Source of the DNA: Sycobia sp. Sy_11
Lineage: Eukaryota > Arthropoda > Insecta > Hymenoptera > Epichrysomallidae
Direction: 5' to 3'
Length of the DNA: 64,000 nt
Assembly (NCBI GenBank): GCA_018907035.1
Contig: JACCIC010000028.1
Span: 2,524,001-2,588,000 of the forward strand
Positions 25,170 to 36,784 of this stretch are shown here, piece by piece (positions within the stretch are counted from its first letter, which is position 1; each line of letters opens with the position of its first letter). Position numbers and translations under genes: made by a program. The notes below the pieces were generated by a model. That model was not told the DNA's origin. It did no database searches and saw only the letters and a program-made list of their open reading frames with translations.

Positions 25170-26429
25170 CTTCTCAACGTATATACGCGAGACTGGTCAA
25201 AACTAATTGGGTTTTTGGTAGATATATATAGAATAGCAATTAGATTCTGCACAACAATGTATAAAGAAAGTGATTTATCACGATTGCACGTTATTCGTTA
25301 CGGGGCAAATTGGTGCGTGGCGCAATCCATGAATATATGTAGAACGGCCAGTTGTATTACGCATAGTTGGTAGCGCAGATGTCTTTTTATTGTCTATTAT
25401 TATTCATAGATGAGCATATTATCCTGTCGTAATACTTCTTTGTGCGCATGTGCGTGTGTGTGTGTCTGTGTGTGTGTATCGTGAAATAAAAGCATTCCCA
25501 GCAGAAACGCGTAAGCGGCGTGAAATACACGGTGTAAAATACATTTACATTATACGAACTTAAATGATTTTGAATTGTTTTCAGGTTTATCGTTAAAATT
25601 TTATGGTTAATTCATAGACTCAATGTTTCAATTTCCATTCGGCGCAAATGCAATTTTTTGACTTTCTACTGAAAGCGCGAAAACACTACTGGATTATAAA
25701 TAACTTATAATATATAATAAAAAATGTACCGGAAGATTAATTCCATAATTTATATCTTGCAAAACTACCATTGGCAGTTAGCGGTACGGTCACTTTTATT
25801 ATTCAAAAAAAAAAAAAAAAAATTTTTAAATCGTAAAAGAAATAATATCACAGCGCTCCGTATTTTCGATTTAATGAGGTCGACTGCTGAGCAGAAATAG
25901 AGAATCAAAAACTACCGGCATACATATACAAGCGCAAAAAGTCAAGTAAGCAAGTTGCCCCATATAACCAAAGGAGAAAATCGAAAGATCGTACGCTTTG
26001 CATTAATTTTCCATTACTATGTAACGGACGAGGGGGGAAAAATAGAAGAGAGAGAAAAAAAGAAGGAGAGGAACATCGCCTCGCGGAAACTCCGATAAAG
26101 CCGAAAAGAGGGAGGGGAAAAGGTTGCGCGTGGAGGAGGGGAGGGAAAGGAAAAACTTCCGCCTACCGTTAAGCCACGTTCGCGAGGCATGTAAAGCGGC
26201 CATCCGGGCGCGGGATGTGCGGAGTTGCGGGAGGGTTGGGAGGGAGGGTAGCGGTCGCTGCGCAGCGACGAATAAACCATGCGCGCCCTCCTGTCCCTCT
26301 GCGGAGTGGGGGGGGGGGCAGCGGAGATATCGGGGAGAGCGCATTCCCCTCTTCAGCCCCGTCCTTCCGCGCTGCGACAACGTAACTGATGGAAATATGT
26401 GCCGAGTTTTTCACCCGCCGGATCTCCGC

Positions 26430-26435
<6 letters not shown>

Positions 26436-26495
<60 letters not shown>
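26436..26495. repeat. (TA)30 microsatellite
   Basis: Uninterrupted TA repeat at the edge of a GC-rich island. Confidence 0.95.
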
Positions 26496-26499
<4 letters not shown>

Positions 26500-27487
26500 G
26501 AGCTCGCATAATCGGTAGAGGAGAATTAGGGCAGCCATTGTCCAAGTCGCCCCCTACGACGGTCCCTTCGTCGTATCGGACCTCCGAGCGTCCCGTCGCG
26601 AGAAATGGGCGGCCATTGAATGGCATTTGCTATCTGGGCTTCTGCCGCTAAGTGAAACGTCGTTCCCGACCGAGCGCCGGCAGCGACGATTAACGCGCGG
26701 CGTCCAAATCCAATCGTCCAAAACGGGCCTGCCTCGCGCGCGGCGATACCTGTCGCTTCGCGCGCTTTCTTCGCCTCGAAAATCCGGGGCGAGGTGAAAA
26801 AATCTTCGCCGCGGAGCCTCTCCCGCCCTCGCTGCTTCGTATTATTTTCTTTTATTCTCCATTCATTCTCGTTTCTTTATTATTATTGTATATCTGTATA
26901 TTGTTCAACTACGGACAAATGCTTTAATTGACTGTGACCGATCGCCTCGATTTTTGCATCCATCTTGAAATTACCGCGGCGGCGCTCTGGACATTGATTC
27001 ATTGGCTGCCGCACGTTCTGCGCAACCGACTTATTAACTGACAACTTTTGAAACGGGCAAGGAAATTTCTGAGCGGGGATAAATGATATGGTCCGCTGTC
27101 ATAAAGAGATTAAATCGTTAGGAGAGAAAAAGAGGAAATAATTTTTCCTTTCACATTTTTAAAGATATAATACAAATATCTGAGACGAAGAATATACATC
27201 ATGACAGTTATATTAATTGTTTTAATTAATAATATCGCAATTTTAACGTAAAAATTTGTTAGATCTATTTGTCATTGAACTTTGACACTGTAATCATCGA
27301 TTTATACACGATTGAGCGTTAACTACGGCATTCTAATAAAAAGTTGACGTTTACATATCGAATTACCCCTTCCCGAAGAACATCAATAACTTCTCAAATT
27401 TGCGAATGTAAAAAAAATAATAGAAAACTGTGAAACCGAGAACTCCATGCGCTTTCCATTTAATATGTTCTGGGATTTAAGAATAGA

Positions 27488-27541
27488 CCACCTGACGTGT
27501 TACTGATGAGCCCGGCAGGTGGCTCGGGGCGATACGTACAC
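27488..27541 (+). other. Paired E-box hairpin with a degenerate hammerhead-like core
   Basis: CCACCTG (27488-27494) and CAGGTGG (27516-27522) are perfect inverted repeats, each containing an E-box of the CACCTG/CAGGTG type. Overlapping this, CTGATGA (27503-27509) is followed by GCCC, a 13-base loop and GGGC (27527-27530). GATAC and a GTA follow. This order matches the conserved core of hammerhead ribozymes except that the essential GAAAC is GATAC, and stem I is not flush. It may be a decayed ribozyme remnant, a pair of transcription-factor sites, or chance. Confidence 0.25.
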
Positions 27542-29074
27542 AATAGATTTTTTCACCGTTACACTATTAAAATATTTTTTCGCAAATTTAATGCAAATTA
27601 TTCTTTTACAGTTATATTTATAATTTCATATTTAAAATAAATTATTTTTATATTTTTCCAAAATTTAATTTTGACTGATTATTCGTTGACTTTAATTTAT
27701 CTGCATTAAATAATAGTCAACAAGGATACACGCAGTTTAAGTAATTTAATACTGCATGGCGAGTAGTTGGTACTACTCTCGCCATCGGATAATGAGGTTG
27801 CTTATAGATCGTACGTATCGTATACTATTTTAGAACACGTGCGATATAAACTCGTTAAATTAATTATAATATAAGTGAGATGTTTAAGCAATTTTGGTAG
27901 ATTCGCTGTTCTCGTATAACGTTGTGAAACGATTACTTGCAGAAGTGCCTCGAATCCTGAGAACAAGCCAGATAAAATATTGTCATTTTTTATATTATCG
28001 TCTTACGAGATAAATCATCTGCATTCCTGTATCTGGTTTACGAAATGATACAAGACCTCGAATAAACCACTAATCGTCAATAGTATTTTCATGTTACAAT
28101 AAATGGATTGCAGAATTCCTGCGGATTTTACGTAAGCCAATCAAGGCTATTCAAAAAGATTCAGCGAACGTCACAGTTTTTTTTATGTTATATTATTTAT
28201 ATTAATTGTTTAAATACTATAATAACTACTATCTGTATTCATTATATGTGTTTGAATTATAATGTATTACAAATAGTTAGATTGAATAAATATTTTTTTT
28301 TTGTTGGTTAGCGTCTCTCTATTAATGCACTCAGCTACTCGTGGCAGTAAGTGAACAAGCACATTCGAATTTTTAAAGTGGTCCTGGCAGTTATTATTAA
28401 TTATTCATATGTACTGTAAAAAATATGTTTTTAAAATTAAAAATCTCCATGATCTGGCACTTTACTAAAGGTATAAAAAATTATTTCATTGATTTTAATA
28501 AATATTTATCTAAGACCTATTTGAACATATATTTATTTTAATTCAAAGGGTAATTCAACAAAAAATTTTCTGATAAATTTCAATTATATCTATCTCAGAA
28601 TTGCCAATTATATTTTCTAGTTGTTTACATACGAAAGATATTTACATAAATAATAATATTTTCTGTAAAAGTATCAGAAGAAATTAAATCAGAATTTCAA
28701 CGAAAGAGATTTGTACCGTCTGAATGTGAAATGAAATTAACTTAGAAATAATGTATTTATATTATTTCTTTTAAGTAGATTTTTAAAATTTATATTGAGG
28801 TTTACGTTTTTATCTCCTCGTTATTATACATAAAAATGCTTTATATCACAACTTTGATAATTAGGAACCGATATTCATAAGCCTCTAGCTCAAGTAAATT
28901 CTTTATCACACCGTGAAACAATGGATAACTTTGGTCACGCAAGAGCGTGTATTAAGCATGGGTTCAGTTATCATGGAGCGCTATAAAATTTTTTAAATAT
29001 ATACGTGTACGTATTTAAATACAGTTGAATAGGATTACAATATAGCGAATTATTCCATTTTCAAATATAATTGC

Positions 29075-29138
29075 TAATAATAATAACAACAAAAACAACA
29101 ACAATAACAACAACAACAACAGCAGCAACAACAATAAT
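29075..29138. repeat. Imperfect (AAC/AAT)n triplet repeat
   Basis: Runs of AAT and AAC triplets interrupted by AAAAAC and AGC units. Confidence 0.8.
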
Positions 29139-30405
29139 CATAAGAATCAAAATTGAGATTAAGATATTAAATTTTTTAAGATTACGTGCATATAATTAAG
29201 AATAAAAAAATAACATGAATTTTGAACATGATAGTATGCTGTTTAAACATGAAAGTTAGGGTATAATTATCATCCAGCACGTGGAAATTGGTAAAACCGC
29301 ATTGAATTTGTGTAAAATTCTATGTTGGTGTTGTAACAGCACGAGTAGAACTATTTATTCAGTGAAATAAGCCAGCTCGGATATTCGCATACATTCGAGT
29401 TTAGCGAGAGGCAACTGTAAAAACAAAGGACAATTGTGCCGTTAACGTGCCGCTCTATACCGCGCTGGGGGCTTGAATTTTAGCATTAGGCCCTCGTAAA
29501 TTCCCATTAACTTCCGCGTCCCACTGCCAAATATCCCAGCGAGTCTTCCAGCGCTGCTCTAAGTAGAACGGAAAAAGGGGGTGAAGAGTAAGAGGGGGCG
29601 TGGGGAGGAGGAGGTAGGAACAAAGTATCAATGACACGCGACCCTTCCTGCCCCCCCCCCCAGGCCGGGGATGGGAGAATTCAGGAAAAGAGAACGCCCG
29701 ACCGAGGAAGACGAAAGGGACGAATTCTATTTGCCGGGCTCGGCCGTGGGGCTGTAGCTCCGGTTGAAACTCGAGCCTGTGCAGTGAACGAAACCCGCGG
29801 GGCGATTCCAGAAGTGCGTCACCGAACTTCGGGCCCTCGGACAAAGGCCTTCTTATTTCCTCGGTTGGTTGAGAACGGGAGCGAGCTGAGAGACAGCGAG
29901 CCGTGCACAGGCGGCAGAAGAGCGTCGGACTCGGCTTTTCCTGCCTCGAGGCCAGCGACGACGCCCGGTTTACGCGACAGTTGTCCGCAGGACGGGGAGG
30001 GGCACACGCTCGCGGATGACCCGTGGCCGATAAGCCCCCTCCAAGTGGCCGTGGTGCGCCGCGCGGGAAAGGAGAGAATCGGGCACGGGCGAGAGGCCGA
30101 CTCGTACGCGCTCGGGTCTCTTACGTCAACGGTCGAGGGGGGGGGGGTGGCTACGTGCCCCTGGCAGATTCGGCCCTCGGGGAAACAGTCCGTCACGCGC
30201 GAATTTCTTCCGGCTACGGCCGAGTTATGCAAGCGGGCGGGAGAGTTCAACCAAGAGCCCCCCCCCACCCCACCCCTCGTCCACGCCATCCGACCGCCAT
30301 ACCCTCGTACACCGGCTAAATTGCGAACTTAACGCAACGATAAATTATCTGTCTCGATCTAATGAAAAACTTATCTTTTTTATTCTTTTTTTTTGTTTCG
30401 TTTTG

Positions 30406-30433
30406 TTTTTTTTTTTTTTTTTTTTTTTTTTTT
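30406..30433. repeat. Run of 28 T
   Basis: Homopolymer T tract, preceded by T-rich sequence from 30374. On the minus strand it could be the poly-A tail of an old retroposed copy, but no recognisable body lies next to it. Confidence 0.9.
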
Positions 30434-33400
30434 ATTAAACCTTCTCTTTTGCTCGACTGCTCGGGGTTCCTCGCCTCCCTCCTTCTCCGGCGCGCGGCGT
30501 AAGTAATTATCTCTTATAACGGTGAAAGAGCGATATTTCATTGAGGCGAGGCTTACAGCGAATGAAATACGCTTGTATTCCGATGTGCCGGCGACCGGGT
30601 TGGATTTCATTTCGGATAATCAATCTGCGGGTGCGAGGAACGCAACCCGGTCGGGTATGATATCTCGAGGGCGTTCTCCCGGAGGATCTGGGCGATAAGT
30701 TAACGCGCAAGTAGACGGGGACCGAGTTTGGCTGGACCCAGTACATTCGTGCGTGGAACTTTTACGTATACGTGTATAAGAATAGTATTATTTATCACTC
30801 ACCGTACTGGCTACTATTTGATTACTGTTGGATTGTATTTCGCTCGTGTTGAAGAATCTAAGGTTGATCCCCGGAAAATAATTAGGTTATTTTTATTTAT
30901 TACTTACAAATAATTCCAAGAATATAATTTATAGGCTTCTATTTTGCTGATTGGTGCGCGTTGCGATGTATTGCGGAGTATTTAAATATAGTTCCAGGTT
31001 TTAAGATGCGAACGATTTAGAGTTTTACAGCTAATAATTGCCGATAATAAATTACTAATAATTCGTGTATTGGTAATTTAGAGTACAGAGGATCGGTAAT
31101 CCTCAGGACTTTTCTCATCTCCTCAAGGTATTATATTTAAATAATTATGTTTTATAAGCGTCGTTAAAATTTCAATGCGAAACCATAAAAATTTCGCATT
31201 TATAAAAGCATTTCCTTGAATCGAAGTCAAATTTCACAATGCTGAATTCTTAGGTAACTTTAAAGATCGTTCCCAAAAGGCCAAAAAATATTAAAATCTC
31301 TTAATGACATTTATATAATGGCAGAAAAAAAATTTATTCAACCAAAAAAAAAAAAGATACAACCGATAATTTTCTTATGTCTACGATTGCTCGATAAATA
31401 TTGTGCAATTTTCTCTGCTTCAAAGGTAAACAAAAACAATTTAAAAAATACTCTGGACAATGTTACCCCATAAACGAGGAATTAGAATTATTTCGAGGGG
31501 GCCCGCTCGAACGACGCCTTATACTTGACGGGACGTTCATTGCGTTTGCGCAATCTCCGGAATTTTTAGAGCGGCCGCTAACTGCTGCGCCGTAAAGGAG
31601 ATAATTCAGGATTCCCGGCGCAAAAGTTGAAATTTATCAATGCGCGGAAAACGCGCCCGGCGCCGCGAAACAAAGAGTCCCGCTCATTTTTTTTCTTCTT
31701 CTTCTTCTTCCTCTTCCCCACGCAAACTTCGTGCTCCGTAAGTTTTCGTATTAACCGCGCCGCGGTCTTGGCCCCGCCGCGCGGCGCCGCGATTTTATAG
31801 CCGACTGCAAATCTCCGTTACTTTAAATCTTGGGATTAAAAATGAAAATGCGCTCGAGCGCCACGAGCGCGTATCGTTAAAACAAAATTATACACGGTAA
31901 ATCGTACAGCTACACTGTACCTAAATCAAATATACGACTGCGATACAGCGTTACCTATGCAAATGCAGATTAAAATTTATTACGCGAGCGCGGCGTTGGG
32001 CGACTGAGGAATCGTAAAGCGCGCGACCGTCTTTATTCGCGAACAAGTCGCTCGCGAATTGCCGACTTCGCGAAACACAGAGCGGTGCTTGCGGTCACTC
32101 GTATTGGTGACGAGTGCGTGCACGAGCGTGTGTGTACGCGTGTGTGTATGCCCAGGTATGCGTGTAAGTCAGCCGAAAACGAGAGCCGTGGCCGCGCGAA
32201 AGTTTCATGAAACGTGCTCTCGAACTTTGCGCTTTCCTTCGTCCCAAACCTTTATTACTCAATGAACGCGAGTCCCGCGTTCGCGCGGACGAGAGCTTAG
32301 AAAGCTCCGCCAAGCCGGGCCTCCAAAGAGCCTCTCGTCCGCCTCCCCGTCGGGCAGTCCGCGCTCTAAAGTAGCCGAGGATCTTCGTCGGGGCGCCCGT
32401 TCACCGGGCGGGCTGTCGCGATCGGCCGATCGCTGTATAATCCCCCTGCCTGCCGCCGGCCCTGTCCCCGCCGTTCGAGCGCGGTCGCTCGGCGGCTTTT
32501 CGAGCCTTTTGCGCTCGCTCGCTCGCTTGATTTCTAAGAAACTCCGGAATTTATCTTTTCACCGCTCCACTTACGTAGGAGAAGCCGGCTGCCGTAGCTT
32601 CGGTGCTCGGGCGAGAAGGAGGAGGGGGAGGAGGAGACGAGGAGACGAGGAGAAAACGAAACGGTCTCCCGAGCCCCGGGAGAACAACTCAATCTCGGGC
32701 CCTGGGACGTTTTCCCCGTGACTTCTTTTTTTTATTTGGTTTTCTTTTTACTGGTCGCCTCGCGCCGCCCGTTGGCTCCGCTGCCGCGTTAGAATCCGCG
32801 AGCGAGGCATCGCGAGCTCGGTATCTGCCAATTGGAACTGGAGGTCCCAGCGCCGTGCTCGAAGGGAGAGAATGACAGAGGAAGCGGGGGGATCGAACGA
32901 GATATCAGCGAGCCGCTCGTAGAGCTTGATTAATCCGCGCAACGCGTCGGCCGGAATAACTGTGTGAACGCTCGCTGTCGCGCGGGGCAGATCTTGATCG
33001 AACGTGGTTAGAACGGTTTCGCCACACATGTTGCCCGTCGTAATATGGAGTTTTGTAATTTAAAAAATATAATGTCGGCGACGTTCCGAGACAATAGAGA
33101 ATAGTTTCATAGAGAAAGAATTGTTGATAGTAATGAAGCTGTCTTATATTTATTGTTAATGTCATTGAGGTTTATAAAAATATCTTGACCTTCAATGTTA
33201 ACGTACTGCTCGGTGTGAATCCATTGCCGTGATTTCATATCTTAGTCGCTGAATTTTTATTTATATTTAAAAAAAAAATTATTACATGTAAAATCTGAGT
33301 TTATCGGCTAAAAAGAAGCATAAACATTACGAGTACTTCTGTAGTAGTTTTTAGACTAAAATTTTTTAAGACTTAGCATTATTTACAAAGAGGCCAAGTT

Positions 33401-33669
33401 TAAAAAATTTGCACTACAAGTGAAAATGGACTGCTTCATTGTTCAATAGATTTCATTTTATACAAATGACAGAAATAGGATTGATTCGTAATATAAACGC
33501 TTTACATCCGAGCCATTTAACATCGTTGAAAATGATGTAACTTTGCTCTAATTCGCCCACGGTAAAAGTGGAAAAATAAATGAAATCAGTTTTTAGTTAT
33601 GCAAATTTTTGTTTTTGATTTAGTTATCAATGTTCAGTTAAAAATAACAAAGTATATTTAATCATTATA

Positions 33670-34020
33670 ATACGAACGCATTCCTCGGCCCCTGGTCCCT
33701 CAACACGCCACCAATGTCTTTTGGCAGTCACTAAACAAGAATCACGACTTCGTTCGAGATCAGGAGTGACACCGACCCTGGATCAAGTCGCGTAGGAAGT
33801 TGGTCGGGATAGTGGAGCCTGGCGATCATTAACGGAGCGTCACGTAACCAGGATCAACCCTTATTCGGAATGAAGGAGAGACAGTCTGGTGAGACCGCCC
33901 GGTCTTCGAGGATCTTCTTTCGTTCGTAAGGCCGAGAGAACGTTGCTTTTGTGGCGGACAACTCACCCTTCCTTCTACACGAGAAAAATTAGTCGATCGG
34001 CCGCTCGACTAATTTCGCCG
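33670..34020. other. Anomalous mixed-composition block ending in a 28-bp palindrome
   Basis: This 350-bp block is more balanced in composition than the AT-rich DNA on both sides, is free of simple repeats and has abrupt edges. It contains no long open frame. Near its right end AATTAGTCGA (33987-33996) and TCGACTAATT (34005-34014) form a perfect 10-bp inverted repeat around CGGCCG, so 28 bp are almost fully palindromic. On the minus strand the sequence TGTTGAGGGACC directly follows GGTGGCG, which looks like the polypurine-to-LTR edge of a retrotransposon. That reading is weak. A solo-LTR or a non-autonomous element remnant is the favoured guess. Confidence 0.3.
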
Positions 34021-36362
34021 GGAGCCGCTGAAAAATAATAAGGACAGTTTATAATATCAAAAACTCCGAGATACTATTATGAAACTACTAAATAGCCTCC
34101 TCGTCGTCCTTGAAGACATTTGCTCGCGCTCGATTAATCACTTTATAAAAATGACACTTATTTTTTACTGTGTCGCTGTACCAGTATAATATATTTTAAA
34201 AATATATGTTACAAATGCGATTTTTTAACCTGTTTAGATTATTCGAATTAAATAGGGATGTTTGATTATCGGGGATGCACGAGACATACTCCCCCACACT
34301 GACTGACGCTCGGCCGGCGCGGGCGCTTCTCTTTCGCAACGCGCGCAAATCTTCCTCTGCTCTCCCACTCGTCCTAGTTCGCGGGCTAGAAAAGTCTAAT
34401 ATTTTTCGGGCGTATTTAGATTTCTTCGCTCGATCGTTTGCTCCCAATCAATGACCGATTATTCGAATTTTGGGTTATTATTCAAAATTCAAATGTTGCG
34501 TATCTAAATTGTGTATTAGTTGCACAGCTAGATATTCGCAACATTAAATATATACGTACAAATGTGAATGTTAATATATGCATATATAATTAGGTATAAC
34601 CCACCTGTTAATTACAAAAAACAATTGCAAGAAAAAGAATGGAATGTAAATTAATAAATAAGTTCATCAGTCATATATTCATCACATTCATAAAATCGTA
34701 TAATTATAATTATAATTACGGTCAGAGATTACTTGTTTATAAACATCCCATATAATCTGAAATATATGTATTACTACTAATAAGTAAAAATAATATATTA
34801 TTATTAGCAAAGAATGACAGTTATAACTGCATTGAAAAGATCATTCATACCTAAATTTAGACAAGATTTCGAAATACGAGTCCACAATTCGATCTTGTTG
34901 GACAACTGAACATTTGTTGAAACAAGGAATTTTTTTAGATTCTACGACACCGAATGCGAAATACGAATCCGATTTCATCAATTCGAAATTTTTTCTACTT
35001 GTTCATATTTAAAAATGCGTAAAATGAAATATTTTCTAAATTTGAGATCACGTAATATCGAGACATTTCATGTTATTAAAAACTGATACTATCAAGAATA
35101 TCGAATCTTACTCTTATAAATATCGTCGATTCTGTGTAGCTCACTATTTTCTTCGTATTGAAGGTTTTCGAGAGAGGCATCAATTTTAGAAAACATTTCG
35201 TTTCAGTCGTTCATAACGTATATCTTGATGTCTGAATTATTCTCGGTATTCTGTTTCAACCGAGCTAAAATTTTGCTAAATTTCACTATATGATGTTCTT
35301 CGATCAATTTTCAATTTTTTCAGCTAAGTATAGATTTAAAATTTATTTAAGAGAGACGTTATTTTGTAGAAACACGTTTTTAAGGTCGTGCCGTAAGTGT
35401 GACGATGACGCCAGCGCTACATGATTAAAAGGCTTTTGCTAAAATATAAAACTGAAAGCCTTTCAAGAATACATTACTCCACGACAACAAGACAAATATT
35501 TGAACAATGTCAAGCACATTTACAAGAATAAGACTTACTCTTTTCGACGGCATGAACAGTCTTTGAATAATATAAAATATTATCAATTGGAGAATGGGAA
35601 AAAATCGTATGATTCAAACTTTTCGATGAGATGATACGAAAATCATAATGTCAGATACGTCTGTGACCAAATAGACATCGGAAATAACTTTATTTACGAA
35701 TTTTATCCAATTATATTACGAACAAAATTGAAATCGGAAGCAATGCCATTTTTCTTTCATTTATTTAACCAGTTGCATTCTCATTATACAGACTAGTTTA
35801 CTGTACAAGCGTACATTTAGAACGACAATATTTATCTACGCAAATTGCATTGCATACAAGAAAGTGCTGTCATATTCGGTTCGTAGAGTACGTCATCAAT
35901 GCACAGCGGAAAGTTTAAGTTAGATGAGAACAATTATTCCATTAAATCTCCGTCGTTCGTAAATGAAACCTGCATATTAGAAATCATTGCGTGACTTCGC
36001 AAAGTTGCGCGACGATTCAAAAAAAAAAAAAAAAAAAATAATAAAACCTTTCGATCGAAGATCCACTTGCTTGAACGAACCTCGAAATTCAGACCTCCTT
36101 GAATTTCAAAAATACCGTCGCGGGGAAAAAGAGGCCCTTCGCATACGCCGCCGATCTCTCGCTCGGCGAGGAAAATTCGCGCAAAGTACTCTTTGGATGG
36201 CGGGGGGGGGTGGCAGGGTAGGAGGGGATGTTCCACATTCTGGAGCGAGAAGAATCTCCTTACGCTGCCGAGTGTAATTCGACGTTGCGCCCGTAATCGG
36301 AGTCGTCTCGCGCGTGCGGCTGTGCGGGGGTTGCGAGAATTGGAGGGGAAGGATGCGTGGCG

Positions 36363-36363
<1 letters not shown>

Positions 36364-36402
<39 letters not shown>

Positions 36403-36411
36403 GTGTGTGTG
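36364..36411. repeat. (TG)n microsatellite
   Basis: TG repeat with one C interruption at about 36398. Confidence 0.95.
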
Positions 36412-36726
36412 CCGATGTGTGGGCGTAGGTGGAGGCGCTGGCTTTGCCGCCGTCTTACACTCGAGATGCTCGGGCGAGAGAGCGCTCTTGTCGATAGCGC
36501 AACCGAGCTGCGCGCATTCCTCTGAGCTACGCGCGGGCGCTCGGCCGCAAAGGACCCGAGATGCCTTAATGGCGGGCGCATCCGACTCGGCTGCGCTCTC
36601 TTTGATGCCCGCAACCCGCGGCAATGGGTTCAAAATTACGGGGACGCGCGCATTTAATGGTATGTAGGTCGTTGCGGCTTTGATGTGTTTCCGGGGGCTC
36701 GCGTTGTCAAATTTGCCCAGAGATAC

Positions 36727-36733
<7 letters not shown>

Positions 36734-36782
<49 letters not shown>
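36734..36782. repeat. (TA)n microsatellite
   Basis: Uninterrupted TA repeat of about 24 units. Confidence 0.95.

Positions 36783-36784
<2 letters not shown>

Larger units (their letters stand above)
19909..27480. other. Intergenic DNA without recognised genes
   Basis: No exon could be supported on either strand. The stretch alternates between AT-rich DNA (for example 21700-22600 and 25200-26000) and GC-rich islands (about 20940-21660, 22800-23250, 23500-24900, 26000-27050). Repeats include AC at 23275-23297, CA then TA at 23582-23624, GA at 23973-24003, TA at 25102-25167, TG at about 25450-25478 and TA at 26436-26495. The open frames in the islands are low-complexity or overlap on both strands. 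Confidence 0.6.
27542..33660. other. Intergenic DNA without recognised genes
   Basis: Positions 27542-29400 are strongly AT-rich and hold only an imperfect AAC/AAT triplet stretch near 29075-29138. Positions about 29440-30760 and 31480-33010 are GC-rich islands with long G or C runs, for example near 29651 and 30137, and a 28-T run at 30406-30433. Two-hundred-codon open frames in these islands occur on both strands and have the composition of random GC-rich DNA. No splice-bounded exon with protein-like content was seen. Confidence 0.6.

Noticed and set aside
29631..30332. 233-codon open frame on the + strand and its antisense partners
   Set aside because: GC-rich island sequence with frames open on both strands and no family likeness.
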